A DNA stretch of 64,000 bases. Source: SG8-41 sp964521405. Lineage in GTDB: Bacteria > Pseudomonadota > Gammaproteobacteria > Burkholderiales > SG8-41. Below, piece by piece: positions 51,852 through 60,796 of this stretch (positions within the stretch are counted from its first letter, which is position 1; each line of letters opens with the position of its first letter). The notes beneath the pieces are model-generated. The model was given only the letters and a program-made list of their open reading frames with translations. It was not told the origin of the DNA and searched no databases. The stretch spans positions 8,315-72,314 of the forward strand of contig CAZFRR010000277.1 in NCBI GenBank assembly GCA_964521405.1, written 5' to 3'. A program made the position numbers and the translations under genes.

Positions 51852-53273
51852 ATGAATGAAACGAGAACCCTGGCTCACTGGGCCGCCAATCTGAAGATAG
51901 AAGACGTGCCGGAGCAGGTGCGGGACTACGCCAAGCGCTTCATCCTCGACAACTACGGCTGCCAGATCGCGGGGGCGACGCTGCCCTGGAGCCAGACCTA
52001 CTACGACGTCATGAAGGCGACGCGCAGCGGCTCGCACGCCACCGTCGCTTACTTCGGCGACAAGATGTCCCCGGACGACGCCGCCTTCCTCAACAGCACC
52101 TTCAACCACGCCAACGAGACCGACGACACCCACTTGAAGAGCCCCACGCATCCGGGCGGCATTGCCGTCCCGGCGGCCACCGCCATGGCCGAGTATGCCA
52201 AGGCGACCGGCGAGAAACTCCTGCTCGCGGTGATCGTCGCCTACGAGATCCAGATCCGGATTTCCTGGGCGTGCTCGCCCTATCTCATCTACCGCGGGCA
52301 CCATCCCCCCGTCGGCGTCGGCCCCTTTGGCGCGGCTGCGGCCGGCGCGGTCCTGATGGGGCTCGATTCCGAAACCACGCTGAATGCGCTGGCGATTGCC
52401 GGAAGCCACTCCGCCGGATTGATCGAGTACACCAAGACCGGCGGCTCGGTGAAGCGCATCCACAGCGCGATTCCCACCGCGGCCGGCGTGCGGGCGGCCA
52501 TGTTCGCCAAGGCGGGCATCACCGGCCCGCATTCGATACTCGAGGGCGAAAAAGGCTTCTGCAAGGTGTTTGCCGTCGACTACGATCTCAACCGGCTCAC
52601 CGAGGGATTGGGCACGCTCTATCACACGCTGGATAACGCGTTGAAGCCCTATTCGTGCTGCCACCTGATACACGCGGCGTTCGACACGCTCGACCAGGCC
52701 CGGGACAAGGTGGCATTCGGCCCCGACGACGTTGAATCCATCCTCGTCTACACCAACAGCGAGCAGATCCTGTCCCACATCGGCTCGATCATCGAGCCCG
52801 AGGACATCCTCGGCGCGCAGTTCAGCCTGCCCTTCTCGATGGCAATGCGGCTGCACCACGGCGGGCGCGGCGTGAACGGCGGCAACGGCTTCTGGGACTA
52901 CCCGAAAGTCGACGTCAGGGACCCCGCCCTGCTGAAGAGCGCACGCAAGGTGAAGTGCCTGGTGCCGAAGGACTCGGAATGGAAGGCCGTGGACAAGGGC
53001 GCCGGCATCGAAGTCATCCTCAAGGACGGGCGCCGGCTGAAGGAAATCGTCGCCTATTCCAAGGGCCTTCCCGAAAATCCCATGTCCGCGGCGGAGGTCG
53101 AGGAAAAGTTCCATTCGCTCGTCGACCCGATCCTGCCCAAAGGGCGTCCCCAGCAGATCATCGACGCCGTCAGCAAGGTGGAGAAGATCCGCAATATCGA
53201 CGAACTGGTGCAGCTGCTCGTGGTTCCGACCACCCAGCGCTTCAAGGCCGTGGCCGGCTGGAAGCAGCGATAA
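51852..53273 (+). CDS. MmgE/PrpD-family protein
   Basis: 473 aa. FILDNYGCQIAGATLPW, NETDDTHLKSPTHPGGIAVPAAT (Asp-Asp and His-Pro), YRGHHPPVGVGPFGAAAAG, GGSVKRIHSAIPTAAG, and LKDGRRLKEIVAYSKG. A strong promoter and operator A lie upstream and AAGAGGA stands before the ATG. It leads a plus-strand run with a TctC and a double CoA-transferase gene, suggesting import, conversion and CoA-activation of one acid. Confidence 0.92.
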   Translation: MNETRTLAHWAANLKIEDVPEQVRDYAKRFILDNYGCQIAGATLPWSQTYYDVMKATRSGSHATVAYFGDKMSPDDAAFLNSTFNHANETDDTHLKSPTHPGGIAVPAATAMAEYAKATGEKLLLAVIVAYEIQIRISWACSPYLIYRGHHPPVGVGPFGAAAAGAVLMGLDSETTLNALAIAGSHSAGLIEYTKTGGSVKRIHSAIPTAAGVRAAMFAKAGITGPHSILEGEKGFCKVFAVDYDLNRLTEGLGTLYHTLDNALKPYSCCHLIHAAFDTLDQARDKVAFGPDDVESILVYTNSEQILSHIGSIIEPEDILGAQFSLPFSMAMRLHHGGRGVNGGNGFWDYPKVDVRDPALLKSARKVKCLVPKDSEWKAVDKGAGIEVILKDGRRLKEIVAYSKGLPENPMSAAEVEEKFHSLVDPILPKGRPQQIIDAVSKVEKIRNIDELVQLLVVPTTQRFKAVAGWKQR

Positions 53274-53284
53274 GCAGGACTGGC

Positions 53285-54247
53285 ATGACCGGTTACTGGG
53301 CGGCCGCCGGGTGCGCTCTGGCGTTGGTTTCACAACTTGCCGGAGCGCAGCCTGCTTTTCCCGTGAAGCCGGTGCGGTTCATCGTGCCGTTTGCGCCGGG
53401 CGGGGGCACCGACGCTTTTGCCCGCATGCTGGGCGCGAAACTCACCCAGACCTGGGGACAGCAGGTCATCGTGGAAAACCGCGCTGGCGCGCAGGGCAAC
53501 ATCGGCACGGCCGCGGGCGCCAAGGCCGCCCCCGACGGCTATACGATGACGGTGGCGTATGTCGGCACGCTCGCGATCAATCCACACCTGTACCGGGACG
53601 CCGGATTCGATCCCCTCAAGGAGTTTGCGGCCGTCACGCGCGGCACCCTGGAAGCCTGGGTCCTCGTCGTCCACCCGTCGCTGCCGGTTCATTCGGTCAA
53701 GGAACTGGCGGCGCTGGCGAAACGGCGCCCGGGTGAACTGACCTTTGCCTCGTCGGCATCCGGCACGCAACTGGTGGGGGAACTCTTCAAGCAGGCGACC
53801 GGCACGAATATCCTGCATGTGCCGTACAAGGGCGCGGGTCCGGCCGTCATCGATCTCCTGGCGGGCAACGTGCAAATGATGTATTCCAACCCGACGGCCG
53901 CCGTCCCGCACGTGAGGAGCGGCAAGCTGCGCGGCCTCGTCGTGACCGGGCGCAAGCGGCTGGAAGCCCTGCCCGATCTTCCGACCGCCGTTGAAGCCGG
54001 CTTATCGGCCCTCGACGTCCTGGGGTGGTATGGCATCGTGGTGCCGACGGGGACGCCGCCATCAGTCGTTGCAAAATTGAACACCGATCTCGTCGGCGCG
54101 CTCAATGCCGCGGACGTGAGAGAGAAGATGAAAGCCCTCGGCCAGGAGCTCTCGCCGAGCACGCCGGGGGAATTCCAGGAGCAAATCCGCAACGACTATG
54201 CCTCGTGGGGCAGGATAGTTCGCGCGTCCGGCGTAAGAGCGGACTGA
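53285..54247 (+). CDS. Bug/TctC-family periplasmic solute-binding protein
   Basis: 320 aa. A short signal peptide with an uncharged n-region (MTGYWAAAGCALALVSQLAGA before QPAFPVKP). VRFIVPFAPGGGTDAFAR, GQQVIVENRAGAQGNIGTA, PDGYT, LHVPYKGAGPAVIDLLAG. It begins 11 nt after the PrpD-like stop and is followed after 25 nt by the CoA-transferase. Confidence 0.92.
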   Translation: MTGYWAAAGCALALVSQLAGAQPAFPVKPVRFIVPFAPGGGTDAFARMLGAKLTQTWGQQVIVENRAGAQGNIGTAAGAKAAPDGYTMTVAYVGTLAINPHLYRDAGFDPLKEFAAVTRGTLEAWVLVVHPSLPVHSVKELAALAKRRPGELTFASSASGTQLVGELFKQATGTNILHVPYKGAGPAVIDLLAGNVQMMYSNPTAAVPHVRSGKLRGLVVTGRKRLEALPDLPTAVEAGLSALDVLGWYGIVVPTGTPPSVVAKLNTDLVGALNAADVREKMKALGQELSPSTPGEFQEQIRNDYASWGRIVRASGVRAD

Positions 54248-54272
54248 TTCACCCGCATTCGGACCACGGCCG

Positions 54273-56474
54273 ATGAACGACACCTCGCCGGTTGAGTCTT
54301 CGCTGCTCGCCGACTCACAGTCGGCAGACGCTCTAACGCCGCCGCTGGCCGGCTTGCTGGTCGTGGAGCATGGCGAGCGCCTGGGTGCGGCCGTTTGCGG
54401 CTCGCTTCTGGCCCAGCTCGGCGCAGACGTCGCCATCGTGGAACGCGCTCACGGGAACCCCCGCCACAAGTGGACCAGTCGCGCGTCCGCCGTCCTCGGC
54501 AAACGCAGCCTACTGGTGCAGGCTGAGGACGCGAGAGACGATGCGTTTCTCGATGACTTGCTGCGCGCCGCCGATATCGTGCTGTTGTCGAGCGATGTCT
54601 CCGCCGATTACCGCCACCGGGCGCTCCCGGAACAGATCGTTTGCGACATTACCGCGTTCGGCTCGAGCGGACCGCTCTCCGGCAGGCCCTACTCCGATGC
54701 GCTCGTGCAAGCGATCTCCGGCCTGGCGGACACCACCGGCGATCCGGATGCCGGGCCCAGCCTCATCGGTTTTCCGTTTTGCGAAGTCTCTGCCGGAATT
54801 TATGCCGCCGCAGCCACGCTGGTGGCGCAGCGCGTGCGGCGCACGCGCGGGTTCGGACAATTCATCGATATCGCGCTTTTCGACTGCGCGGTCGGCGCGC
54901 TCTCGACGTTTCTCCCCTTCCACGCGGTCGGCAAAGCGGTGACGAGAGCCGGCAACCGGCACTCGCTCGCGGCGCCCTGGAACGCCTATCGCGCCTCCGA
55001 CGGCTGGGTCCTGATCTGCACGGCTACCGACGACCAATGGAGCCGGCTCTGCACTCTTATCGGGCAACCCGCGCTCGCCCGGGGAGCGGGACTCACGACG
55101 AACACCGAGCGGCTTTCCAGGCGCGGCGAAGTGGATGAGATCCTCCAACGTTGGACCTCCAGCCTCACGGTCGAGCAGTGCATCGAGCGGCTCACGGCCA
55201 ATGACATTGCGTGCGGCCCGATACTGACTCTGAGCCAACTCTCAACCGAACCCAACCTGCTGCACCGTAAGATGATCCGGCGAGTAATGGATACCGCTGG
55301 CCACCGGGAGATCACGATTCCGGGAAGCCCGCTTGCTCTTTCCCTGCCCACGGCAGCCGATGGCTCCCGTGTGCCCGCCCCCGACGAACACCGCTCCTAC
55401 TTGCGTACGCTGATGGCCGGACGAAAACGTAATCCGCTTCCACGCGGGGATGCCGGCCAAGCCATGCCTCTCTCCGGCATGCGGGTAGTCGAAATCGGTC
55501 AATACACGACCGCCCCGCTGGTCGGCCGCCAGTTGGGCGCGCTGGGGGCCGAAGTCTTCAAGATCGAGCCTCCCGGCGGCGAGGGCTCCCGCGCGTGGCC
55601 GCCGACGCAGGGAAACCGCGGCTATTTCTTTGCTTTCAGCAACAGCGACAAGAGAAGCCTGGAGCTGGATCTGCGCGACAACGATCATCGCGCCTCGTTT
55701 ACCGCACTTCTGAAGACGGCGGATGTTCTCGTCGAGAACCTGAAGCCCGGCTCTCTCGGCCGCCTGGGTTTCGGTACGCGGGAACTCCACGAAATCAACC
55801 CGCGGCTGGTCTACTGCGGGATCTCGGGATTTGGCGCTGCCTCGTCCTACCCCGGCCGGCCGGCGTTCGACACGGTGGTGCAGGCAACCTCCGGTTTCAT
55901 GGACCTGACGCGCGCCAACGGCGTGCCGATGAAGGCTGGCATCTCGGCCGCCGACATCGTGGGCGGAGAATTCGGCCTGCTCTCGATCCTGGCGGCGCTC
56001 GAACTGCGGGACCAAACCCACCGCGGCCCGATGCTCGACATCTCGATGCAGGACGCCGCCGTCTCGGCCACAGCCAGCTTGTGGAACGGAAGACCGCCTG
56101 ACAGGCACGCCATCTTCGCGCGCTGCGCCGATGGATACGTCTGCATTGAAAGTGCTGAAGTCAACGTCGACGCCGTGCTCCAGCGGCTGGGTCTGCTACC
56201 CTCCACTGTCGCCCGCATGAGTCGCGAGGCCTTGATTGCCATCGCGTTGCAGGGAGGCATGCCGGCCGTGCCCGTATGCAGCGTCTCGGAAGTCGCGCGC
56301 AGCGCGCAGGCGGTCTCGCGGCGGCTCATCGTTGAAAAAAACGACGAGGACGGCCGCAAGTGGCCTTTGCTCAACACGCCGCTGCGGCTGAATCTGACGC
56401 CCCCGGAAGTCAGGCGGCCCATCGGGGAATTGGGCGAGGCCAACGAGGAATTGCGACTGGCTGAAGATCGATGA
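54273..56474 (+). CDS. Tandem-fused double class III CoA-transferase
   Basis: 733 aa made of two CaiB/BaiF domains: residues ~24-380 and ~398-725. The second domain keeps a full motif set (MRVVEIGQYTTAPLVGRQLG, EVFKIEPPGGEG, GISAADIVGG with the catalytic Asp561). In the first domain the matching place reads GFPFCEVSAG, with Glu171 where Asp is expected, and its first motif is weak (LLVVEHGERLGAAV). Domain 1 may be structural, giving a pseudo-dimer with one active site. It should move CoA to the acid taken up by the neighbouring TctC protein. Confidence 0.88.
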   Translation: MNDTSPVESSLLADSQSADALTPPLAGLLVVEHGERLGAAVCGSLLAQLGADVAIVERAHGNPRHKWTSRASAVLGKRSLLVQAEDARDDAFLDDLLRAADIVLLSSDVSADYRHRALPEQIVCDITAFGSSGPLSGRPYSDALVQAISGLADTTGDPDAGPSLIGFPFCEVSAGIYAAAATLVAQRVRRTRGFGQFIDIALFDCAVGALSTFLPFHAVGKAVTRAGNRHSLAAPWNAYRASDGWVLICTATDDQWSRLCTLIGQPALARGAGLTTNTERLSRRGEVDEILQRWTSSLTVEQCIERLTANDIACGPILTLSQLSTEPNLLHRKMIRRVMDTAGHREITIPGSPLALSLPTAADGSRVPAPDEHRSYLRTLMAGRKRNPLPRGDAGQAMPLSGMRVVEIGQYTTAPLVGRQLGALGAEVFKIEPPGGEGSRAWPPTQGNRGYFFAFSNSDKRSLELDLRDNDHRASFTALLKTADVLVENLKPGSLGRLGFGTRELHEINPRLVYCGISGFGAASSYPGRPAFDTVVQATSGFMDLTRANGVPMKAGISAADIVGGEFGLLSILAALELRDQTHRGPMLDISMQDAAVSATASLWNGRPPDRHAIFARCADGYVCIESAEVNVDAVLQRLGLLPSTVARMSREALIAIALQGGMPAVPVCSVSEVARSAQAVSRRLIVEKNDEDGRKWPLLNTPLRLNLTPPEVRRPIGELGEANEELRLAEDR

Positions 56475-56479
56475 ACCTA

Positions 56480-56640
56480 AAAACTGCAATTCAGCCACAG
56501 AGGTCACAGAGAACACAGAGAGATTCAAGGGGTTGAGTCAGTACGCCACACTCACCAGATGGGCGAGTCTTGAATATGACATTCGTTCTTTATTTTCCTC
56601 TGTGAACTCTGTGTTCTCTGTGGCAAATAGTTTTCCAGGA
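56480..56640 (+). repeat. 155-bp CACAGAG element, copy 3
   Basis: Starts with ACTGCAATTCAGCCACAGAG, ends with CTCTGTGGCAAATAG. It lies between the CoA-transferase and SDR genes, in the direction of the SDR, like copy 1. Confidence 0.9.
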
Positions 56641-56676
56641 TGAACTGTTTTGCCCTGGCGCAACAGGAGAACCCGC

Positions 56677-57438
56677 ATGCAACTCAAAGGCAAGACCGCG
56701 CTGATCGCCGGCGCGGGCCGCAACAACGGCAAAGCGATCGCCACCACGTTTGCCCGGGAAGGGGCCGAGTTGATCCTGGTGTCGAGAAAGCGCCAGGAAG
56801 AGCTGGACGAAGTGACCCGGGAGTGCAAAAACCTGGGCGCCAAAGTGCTGCCGTTGCTGGCGGATGTCAGCAAGCCCGACGAAGTCAATCGCGTCGTGCA
56901 GCAAGGCCTGGATCACTTCGGCAAGGTCGATATCTCGGTCAGCGTGGCGGGGATACGGCGGCACAAGGATTTCTGGACCATCAGCTACGAGGAATGGCTT
57001 GAGGTGTTCGCCGTCAACCTGCATTCGACGTTCCTGCTGGCCAGGGCGCTGGCGCCGTCCATGATGAAGCGCAAGACCGGCAATTTCATCGCCCTGGGCG
57101 GTCTGGCCTCCATGACGTCTCAGCCGCAGCGCGCGCACGTGGTCGCGTCCAAGTCGGGCCTCTACGGGCTCATCAAGTCGCTGGCGCTGGAACTGGGGCC
57201 TTACGGGATACGCGCCAACCTGATCGCCCTGTCGGTCATCGCCAACAAGCGGCTCAACCCCGAGTGGTACCCCGAGGGGGGCGGCGACCCACGGACGAAT
57301 GTCGACATCCAGAGCACCGCGCTGAAGCGCGAAGGCACGCGGGAGGAAGTGGCCAACGTCGCTCTCTTCCTGGCCTCCGACCAGTCCTCTTACGTCACCG
57401 GCGATCGCATCATTTGCGCCGGCGGGAAATACATGTAA
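56677..57438 (+). CDS. Atypical SDR lacking the catalytic tyrosine
   Basis: 253 aa. AGAGRNNGKA for the cofactor and SVAG for NNAG. Lys159 is kept in HVVASKSG but the tyrosine place is Val155. The sequence is very close to that of the 33856 protein (GKTALI, FAREGAxLILV, FGKVDISVSVAG, INLHSTF-type blocks) and ends GGKYM. CAGGAG lies 8 nt before the ATG. Its stop abuts the stop of the next SDR gene without a gap. Confidence 0.88.
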   Translation: MQLKGKTALIAGAGRNNGKAIATTFAREGAELILVSRKRQEELDEVTRECKNLGAKVLPLLADVSKPDEVNRVVQQGLDHFGKVDISVSVAGIRRHKDFWTISYEEWLEVFAVNLHSTFLLARALAPSMMKRKTGNFIALGGLASMTSQPQRAHVVASKSGLYGLIKSLALELGPYGIRANLIALSVIANKRLNPEWYPEGGGDPRTNVDIQSTALKREGTREEVANVALFLASDQSSYVTGDRIICAGGKYM

Positions 57439-58197
57439 CTACATCCCGGGATATCTGCCGCCGGAGCAGGTAATGCGGTCGCCCGTGATGTAGGACGCTT
57501 CGTCGGAAGCGAGGAAGAGCGCTGCGTTCGCCACCTCTTCGGGATAACCGTCCCGCCTCAGGGCCAGGTGCTGATGCTCGGGACGCAGTTCATGGCCCGG
57601 CAGGTACCATTCAGGGTTGCGCCGTTCGGTGTTGATGTTTCCCACTGCGATGAGGTTCGCCCGTATGCGGTGTTCCCCCAGGTCCACCGCCATCGCCTTG
57701 ATGAGACCGTAGAGCCCGTGCTTGGACGCCGCGACAGCGCTGATCCCCGGCCGCATCGCAGTCACCGACGACATTCCGCCCAGGGCGATGATGCTGCCGC
57801 TCTTCCGTTCTATCATCGACGGGGCCAGGGCCTTGGCGAAGAAGAAAGTCGAGTGGACGTTGACGTTGAATACCTGCTGCCACTCATCGTAGGTGAAATC
57901 CCAGAACGGCCGGTGCGGACGCAGGCCGGTGACGCTCACCAGCACGTCCACCTTGCCGAAACGCTCCAGGCTCTGTTGCACGACGCGGTTGACCTGCTCG
58001 TGCTGGCTCGCGTCAGCCGCCAAGGGCAGCGCCTTGACGCCCATGCCCTCGCACTCCGTGGCGACCCGCTTCACCTCGTCACCGGTTCTCGCCACCAGCA
58101 CGACATCCGCACCCTCGCGCGCAAAGGCGAGAGCGATCGCTTTGCCAATGTTGCGGCCGGCGCCGGAAATCAGCGCGGTTTTGCCACGGAATCGCAT
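57439..58197 (-). CDS. Atypical SDR lacking the catalytic tyrosine
   Basis: 252 aa. SGAGRNIGKA, VSVTG for NNAG, ALGGMSSVTA with possible active serines, and SAVAASKHG with Lys159 and Val155 where Tyr should be. It is the third member of the trio and converges tail-to-tail on the second. Because three paralogues share the same change, loss by random decay is unlikely. Confidence 0.88.
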   Translation of the reverse strand: MRFRGKTALISGAGRNIGKAIALAFAREGADVVLVARTGDEVKRVATECEGMGVKALPLAADASQHEQVNRVVQQSLERFGKVDVLVSVTGLRPHRPFWDFTYDEWQQVFNVNVHSTFFFAKALAPSMIERKSGSIIALGGMSSVTAMRPGISAVAASKHGLYGLIKAMAVDLGEHRIRANLIAVGNINTERRNPEWYLPGHELRPEHQHLALRRDGYPEEVANAALFLASDEASYITGDRITCSGGRYPGM

Positions 58198-58306
58198 AGA
58201 AAGTCTCTTAATAGTCGTTCATTGGGAACGGCTTCACCTTAAAAGCGTAAAACCAGGGTCAGCCGCGGCTGGCCTCATGGATACCGGGCGAAGCGTTGCA
58301 GTTGTC

Positions 58307-58576
58307 CTACCTTCGGTAAATCTTGCGCCGGTGCCCGATCGACAGCGCGAGCACGACCAATCTAACGTCCTGGATTTCGCAGATGACCCTGAAATCGCCT
58401 ATGCGGTAGCGCCACAGGCCGCCCAGGTCCCCTTTGAGCGGCTCGCCGAAATGGCGCGGGTCCTTGCAGCCCTCGATCCGGTCATCGAGCCAGCCGAGGA
58501 TACGCCTCGCGACCGGCTTATCAAGCTTGCCCAGCTGCTTGTGAGCGAACGGGGAAATTTCAACGCTCCAGGCCAA
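58307..58576 (-). CDS. RelE/ParE-family toxin
   Basis: 89 aa from a TTG at 58576 (AGGAAGG before it). AWSVEISPFAHKQLGKLDKPVARRI, then PLKGDLGGLWRYRIGDFRVICEI, the RelE core, and ALSIGHRRKIYRR at the C-terminus. RelE proteins cleave mRNA in the ribosome A site. The start lies inside the last 17 nt of the antitoxin gene, as expected for a coupled pair. Confidence 0.9.
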   Translation of the reverse strand: MAWSVEISPFAHKQLGKLDKPVARRILGWLDDRIEGCKDPRHFGEPLKGDLGGLWRYRIGDFRVICEIQDVRLVVLALSIGHRRKIYRR

Positions 58577-58772
58577 GCGCCTTCCTGACCTCGGCAATGG
58601 ACTTTCCCCGGCCGCCGGACTTCTTCGCTCTCCTTGCGAGAGCAAGGTCTTCCTGGTCCTCGAGGTAGCGAAGCACCGCCTCGCGCACGACCAGGCTCTT
58701 GTTGCCGCCGCGCGCCAATGCGAGCTCGGCGATGCGCTCTTCCAGCTCTTTCTCCAGCCTGATTGCCAGCAT
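58560..58772 (-). CDS. Ribbon-helix-helix antitoxin
   Basis: 70 aa. AIRLEKELEERIAELALARGGNKSLVVREAVLRYLED is a ribbon-helix-helix DNA-binding segment; the charged C-terminus (RRAKKSGGRGKSIAEV) should wrap the toxin. GGAG lies 7 nt before ATG 58772. It probably represses its own operon together with the toxin. Confidence 0.88.
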   Translation of the reverse strand: MLAIRLEKELEERIAELALARGGNKSLVVREAVLRYLEDQEDLALARRAKKSGGRGKSIAEVRKALGLER

Positions 58773-58926
58773 CGGATTCTCCTGAGGACGCTCCTGAGCG
58801 AGTGTCATACATTGTATAACACACACCGGGCCTGCTCAAGGTTGCAGCGGAAGAATGTGGGAAGCAGTGTGGGTTAAGCCTGATGCCTTGGAAAAATAGG
58901 CATATCAGGAACTTACATGACTGGAC

Positions 58927-59020
58927 TGGCGGAGAGAGAGGGATTCGAACCCTCGATACAGGTTTAAGCCCGTATAACGCCTTAGCAGGGCGCCGCCTTC
59001 AGCCACTCGGCCATCTCTCC
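58927..59020 (-). tRNA. tRNA-Ser (anticodon GCT)
   Basis: Class II tRNA of 94 nt. Acceptor GGAGAGA/TCTCTCC, anticodon loop CTGCTAA, long variable arm, T-loop TTCGAAT, encoded CCA. A copy of its first 17 bases occurs upstream (59061-59077). Confidence 0.95.
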
Positions 59021-59077
59021 GTTCAAGAAATGAGGCCGGACTCCGCCCTCATTTCTTGAACACTCGGCCATCTCTCC
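59021..59077 (-). repeat. 41-nt palindrome and duplicated tRNA 5' end
   Basis: GTTCAAGAAATGAGG and its complement form a 15-bp stem directly before the tRNA 5' end. Beyond it the 17 bases GGAGAGATGGCCGAGTG of the tRNA are repeated exactly. The layout looks like an insertion that duplicated the target. Confidence 0.8.
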
Positions 59078-59144
59078 AATTACGCGCAGGATATCACAGA
59101 GGCACCCTCTCGATTCCCCGTCACGAATTCTGAATTGCAGCGCG

Positions 59145-59287
59145 TGTTCCGGGTTCAAAGTTCAAGGTTCAAAGTTCAAAGTTCAAGGTTCAAGGTTCAA
59201 GGTTCAAGGTTCAAAGTTCAAAGTTCAAGGTTCAAGGTTCAAGGTTCAAGGTTCAAGGTTCAAGGTTCAAGGTTCAAGGTTCAAGGT
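59145..59287. repeat. TTCAAGG/TTCAAAG heptad array
   Basis: About twenty 7-bp units in tandem, with units near the right end identical. It reads as an open frame of RFKVQSS-type repeats, which is an artefact. A weaker complement (GAACTTTGAAC, CCCGGAA) follows at 59313-59348. Confidence 0.95.
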
Positions 59288-59371
59288 TGTCAGCGCGAGC
59301 TGCCGCTCGCGATTTTGAACTCGGAACTTTGAACCCGGAACCCGGAACTCGGGCTTAGGCCAGCCGGCGAT

Positions 59372-60598
59372 TCACGCCGGCTGGTCAAGCCCGAACGCCT
59401 TGTGCAGCGCGCGAACCGCTAGCTCCATCTGCTTTTCGCTGATCACGATCGAGATCTTGATCTCCGAAGTCGAGATCATCTCGATGTTGATCCCCTCCTC
59501 CGCGAGGGTGCGGAAAGCGGCGCTGGCAATGCCCGCGTGCGAGCGCATGCCGACGCCGACCACCGATACCTTGGCAATCTTGTCCCCGCCCTCCACGCCG
59601 CGCGCCTTGATGTGCTTCACCACCGGCTCGAGGATCTTGAGCGTTTTCCGGTAGTCGTTGCGGTGCACGGTGAACGAGAAGTCCGTCATCCCGTCGTGGC
59701 TCACGTTCTGCACGATCATGTCCACGTCGACGTTGGCGTCGCCCACCGGCCCCAGGATCTGGTAGGCGATGCCGGGGCGGTCGGGCACCCCGAGGATCGT
59801 GATCTTCGCCTCGTCGCGGTTGAACGCAATGCCTGAAATGCTTGCCTGTTCCATCTTCTGGTCTTCCTCGAAAGTGATCAGCGTGCCCTCGCCCTCGTCC
59901 TCGAAGCTGGAGAGCACCCGCAGCTTGACCCGGTACTTGCCGGCAAATTCGACCGCGCGGATCTGCAGCACCTTGGAGCCGAGGCTCGCCATCTCGAGCA
60001 TCTCCTCGAAGGTGACGCTTTTCAGCTTGCGCGCTTCCGGCACGATGCGCGGATCGGTGGTATACACCCCGTCCACGTCGGTGTAAATCTGGCATTCCTC
60101 GGCCTTGAGCGCCGCGGCGAGCGCGACCCCGGTTGTGTCCGAGCCCCCGCGCCCGAGGGTGGTGATGTTGCCCTTTCCGTCCACGCCCTGGAAGCCGGCG
60201 ACGACCACGACGCGGCCCTCGGCAAGGTCCTGCCGGATCAGCGCTTCGTCGATGCTGACGATACGCGCCTTGGTGTGGGCGCTATCGGTCAGTATCTTCA
60301 CCTGGCCGCCGGTGTAGCTGCGCGCCTGGATCCCCGCCTCCATCAGCGCCATCGACAGGAGCGCTATGGTCACCTGCTCCCCGGTGGACACCATCACGTC
60401 GAACTCGCGCGGGTCGGGGTGCGGCTGGATTTCGTGGGCGAGCGAAATCAGGCGGTTAGTCTCCCCCGACATGGCGGAGACCACCACCACCAGCTGGTGC
60501 CCCTTCGCCCTCCAGCGGGCAACACGCCGGGCGACATTCTTGATGCGTTCGGGCGAGCCCACCGAGGTGCCGCCGTATTTCTGGACGATCAGGGCCAT
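59372..60598 (-). CDS. lysC: Aspartokinase
   Basis: 408 aa. The kinase domain begins ALIVQKYGGTSVGSPERI; GRGGSDTTGVALAAAL holds the nucleotide/aspartate site, and YTDVDGVYTTDPRIV the phosphate contacts. Two ACT domains follow from about residue 265 (ITILGVPDRPGIAYQI, VSVVGVGMRSHAGIASAAF). It phosphorylates L-aspartate, the first step to lysine, threonine and methionine, and is normally feedback-inhibited through the ACT domains. A tRNA-Ser lies downstream, an arrangement I recall from other betaproteobacteria. Confidence 0.97.
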   Translation of the reverse strand: MALIVQKYGGTSVGSPERIKNVARRVARWRAKGHQLVVVVSAMSGETNRLISLAHEIQPHPDPREFDVMVSTGEQVTIALLSMALMEAGIQARSYTGGQVKILTDSAHTKARIVSIDEALIRQDLAEGRVVVVAGFQGVDGKGNITTLGRGGSDTTGVALAAALKAEECQIYTDVDGVYTTDPRIVPEARKLKSVTFEEMLEMASLGSKVLQIRAVEFAGKYRVKLRVLSSFEDEGEGTLITFEEDQKMEQASISGIAFNRDEAKITILGVPDRPGIAYQILGPVGDANVDVDMIVQNVSHDGMTDFSFTVHRNDYRKTLKILEPVVKHIKARGVEGGDKIAKVSVVGVGMRSHAGIASAAFRTLAEEGINIEMISTSEIKISIVISEKQMELAVRALHKAFGLDQPA

Positions 60599-60796
60599 GG
60601 CCGTTGCAGATTCCGTTGCGGATCGAAAAAGCCGCGTATTTTAGTTGATTTTTCGAAGGAAAACGAGACCGCCTCGCCGGCGCCGCGTCGCATCAGCCAT
60701 GCCTCCAGCATAACCGGAAGCTGCGCTGGCCCCCGCGTGAACCTATTCGGTTCCCGCAGGTCCATTCACCTATTACAACCAGGATGCACGAACGAC

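Noticed and set aside
59145..59287. CRISPR array
   Set aside because: The units are 7 bp in direct contact with no spacers, and there are no cas genes in the window.
59135..59332. Open frame of RFKVQSS/RFKVQG repeats
   Set aside because: It is a read-through of a 7-bp tandem array; since 7 is not a multiple of 3 all frames give repeats, and there is no ribosome site.
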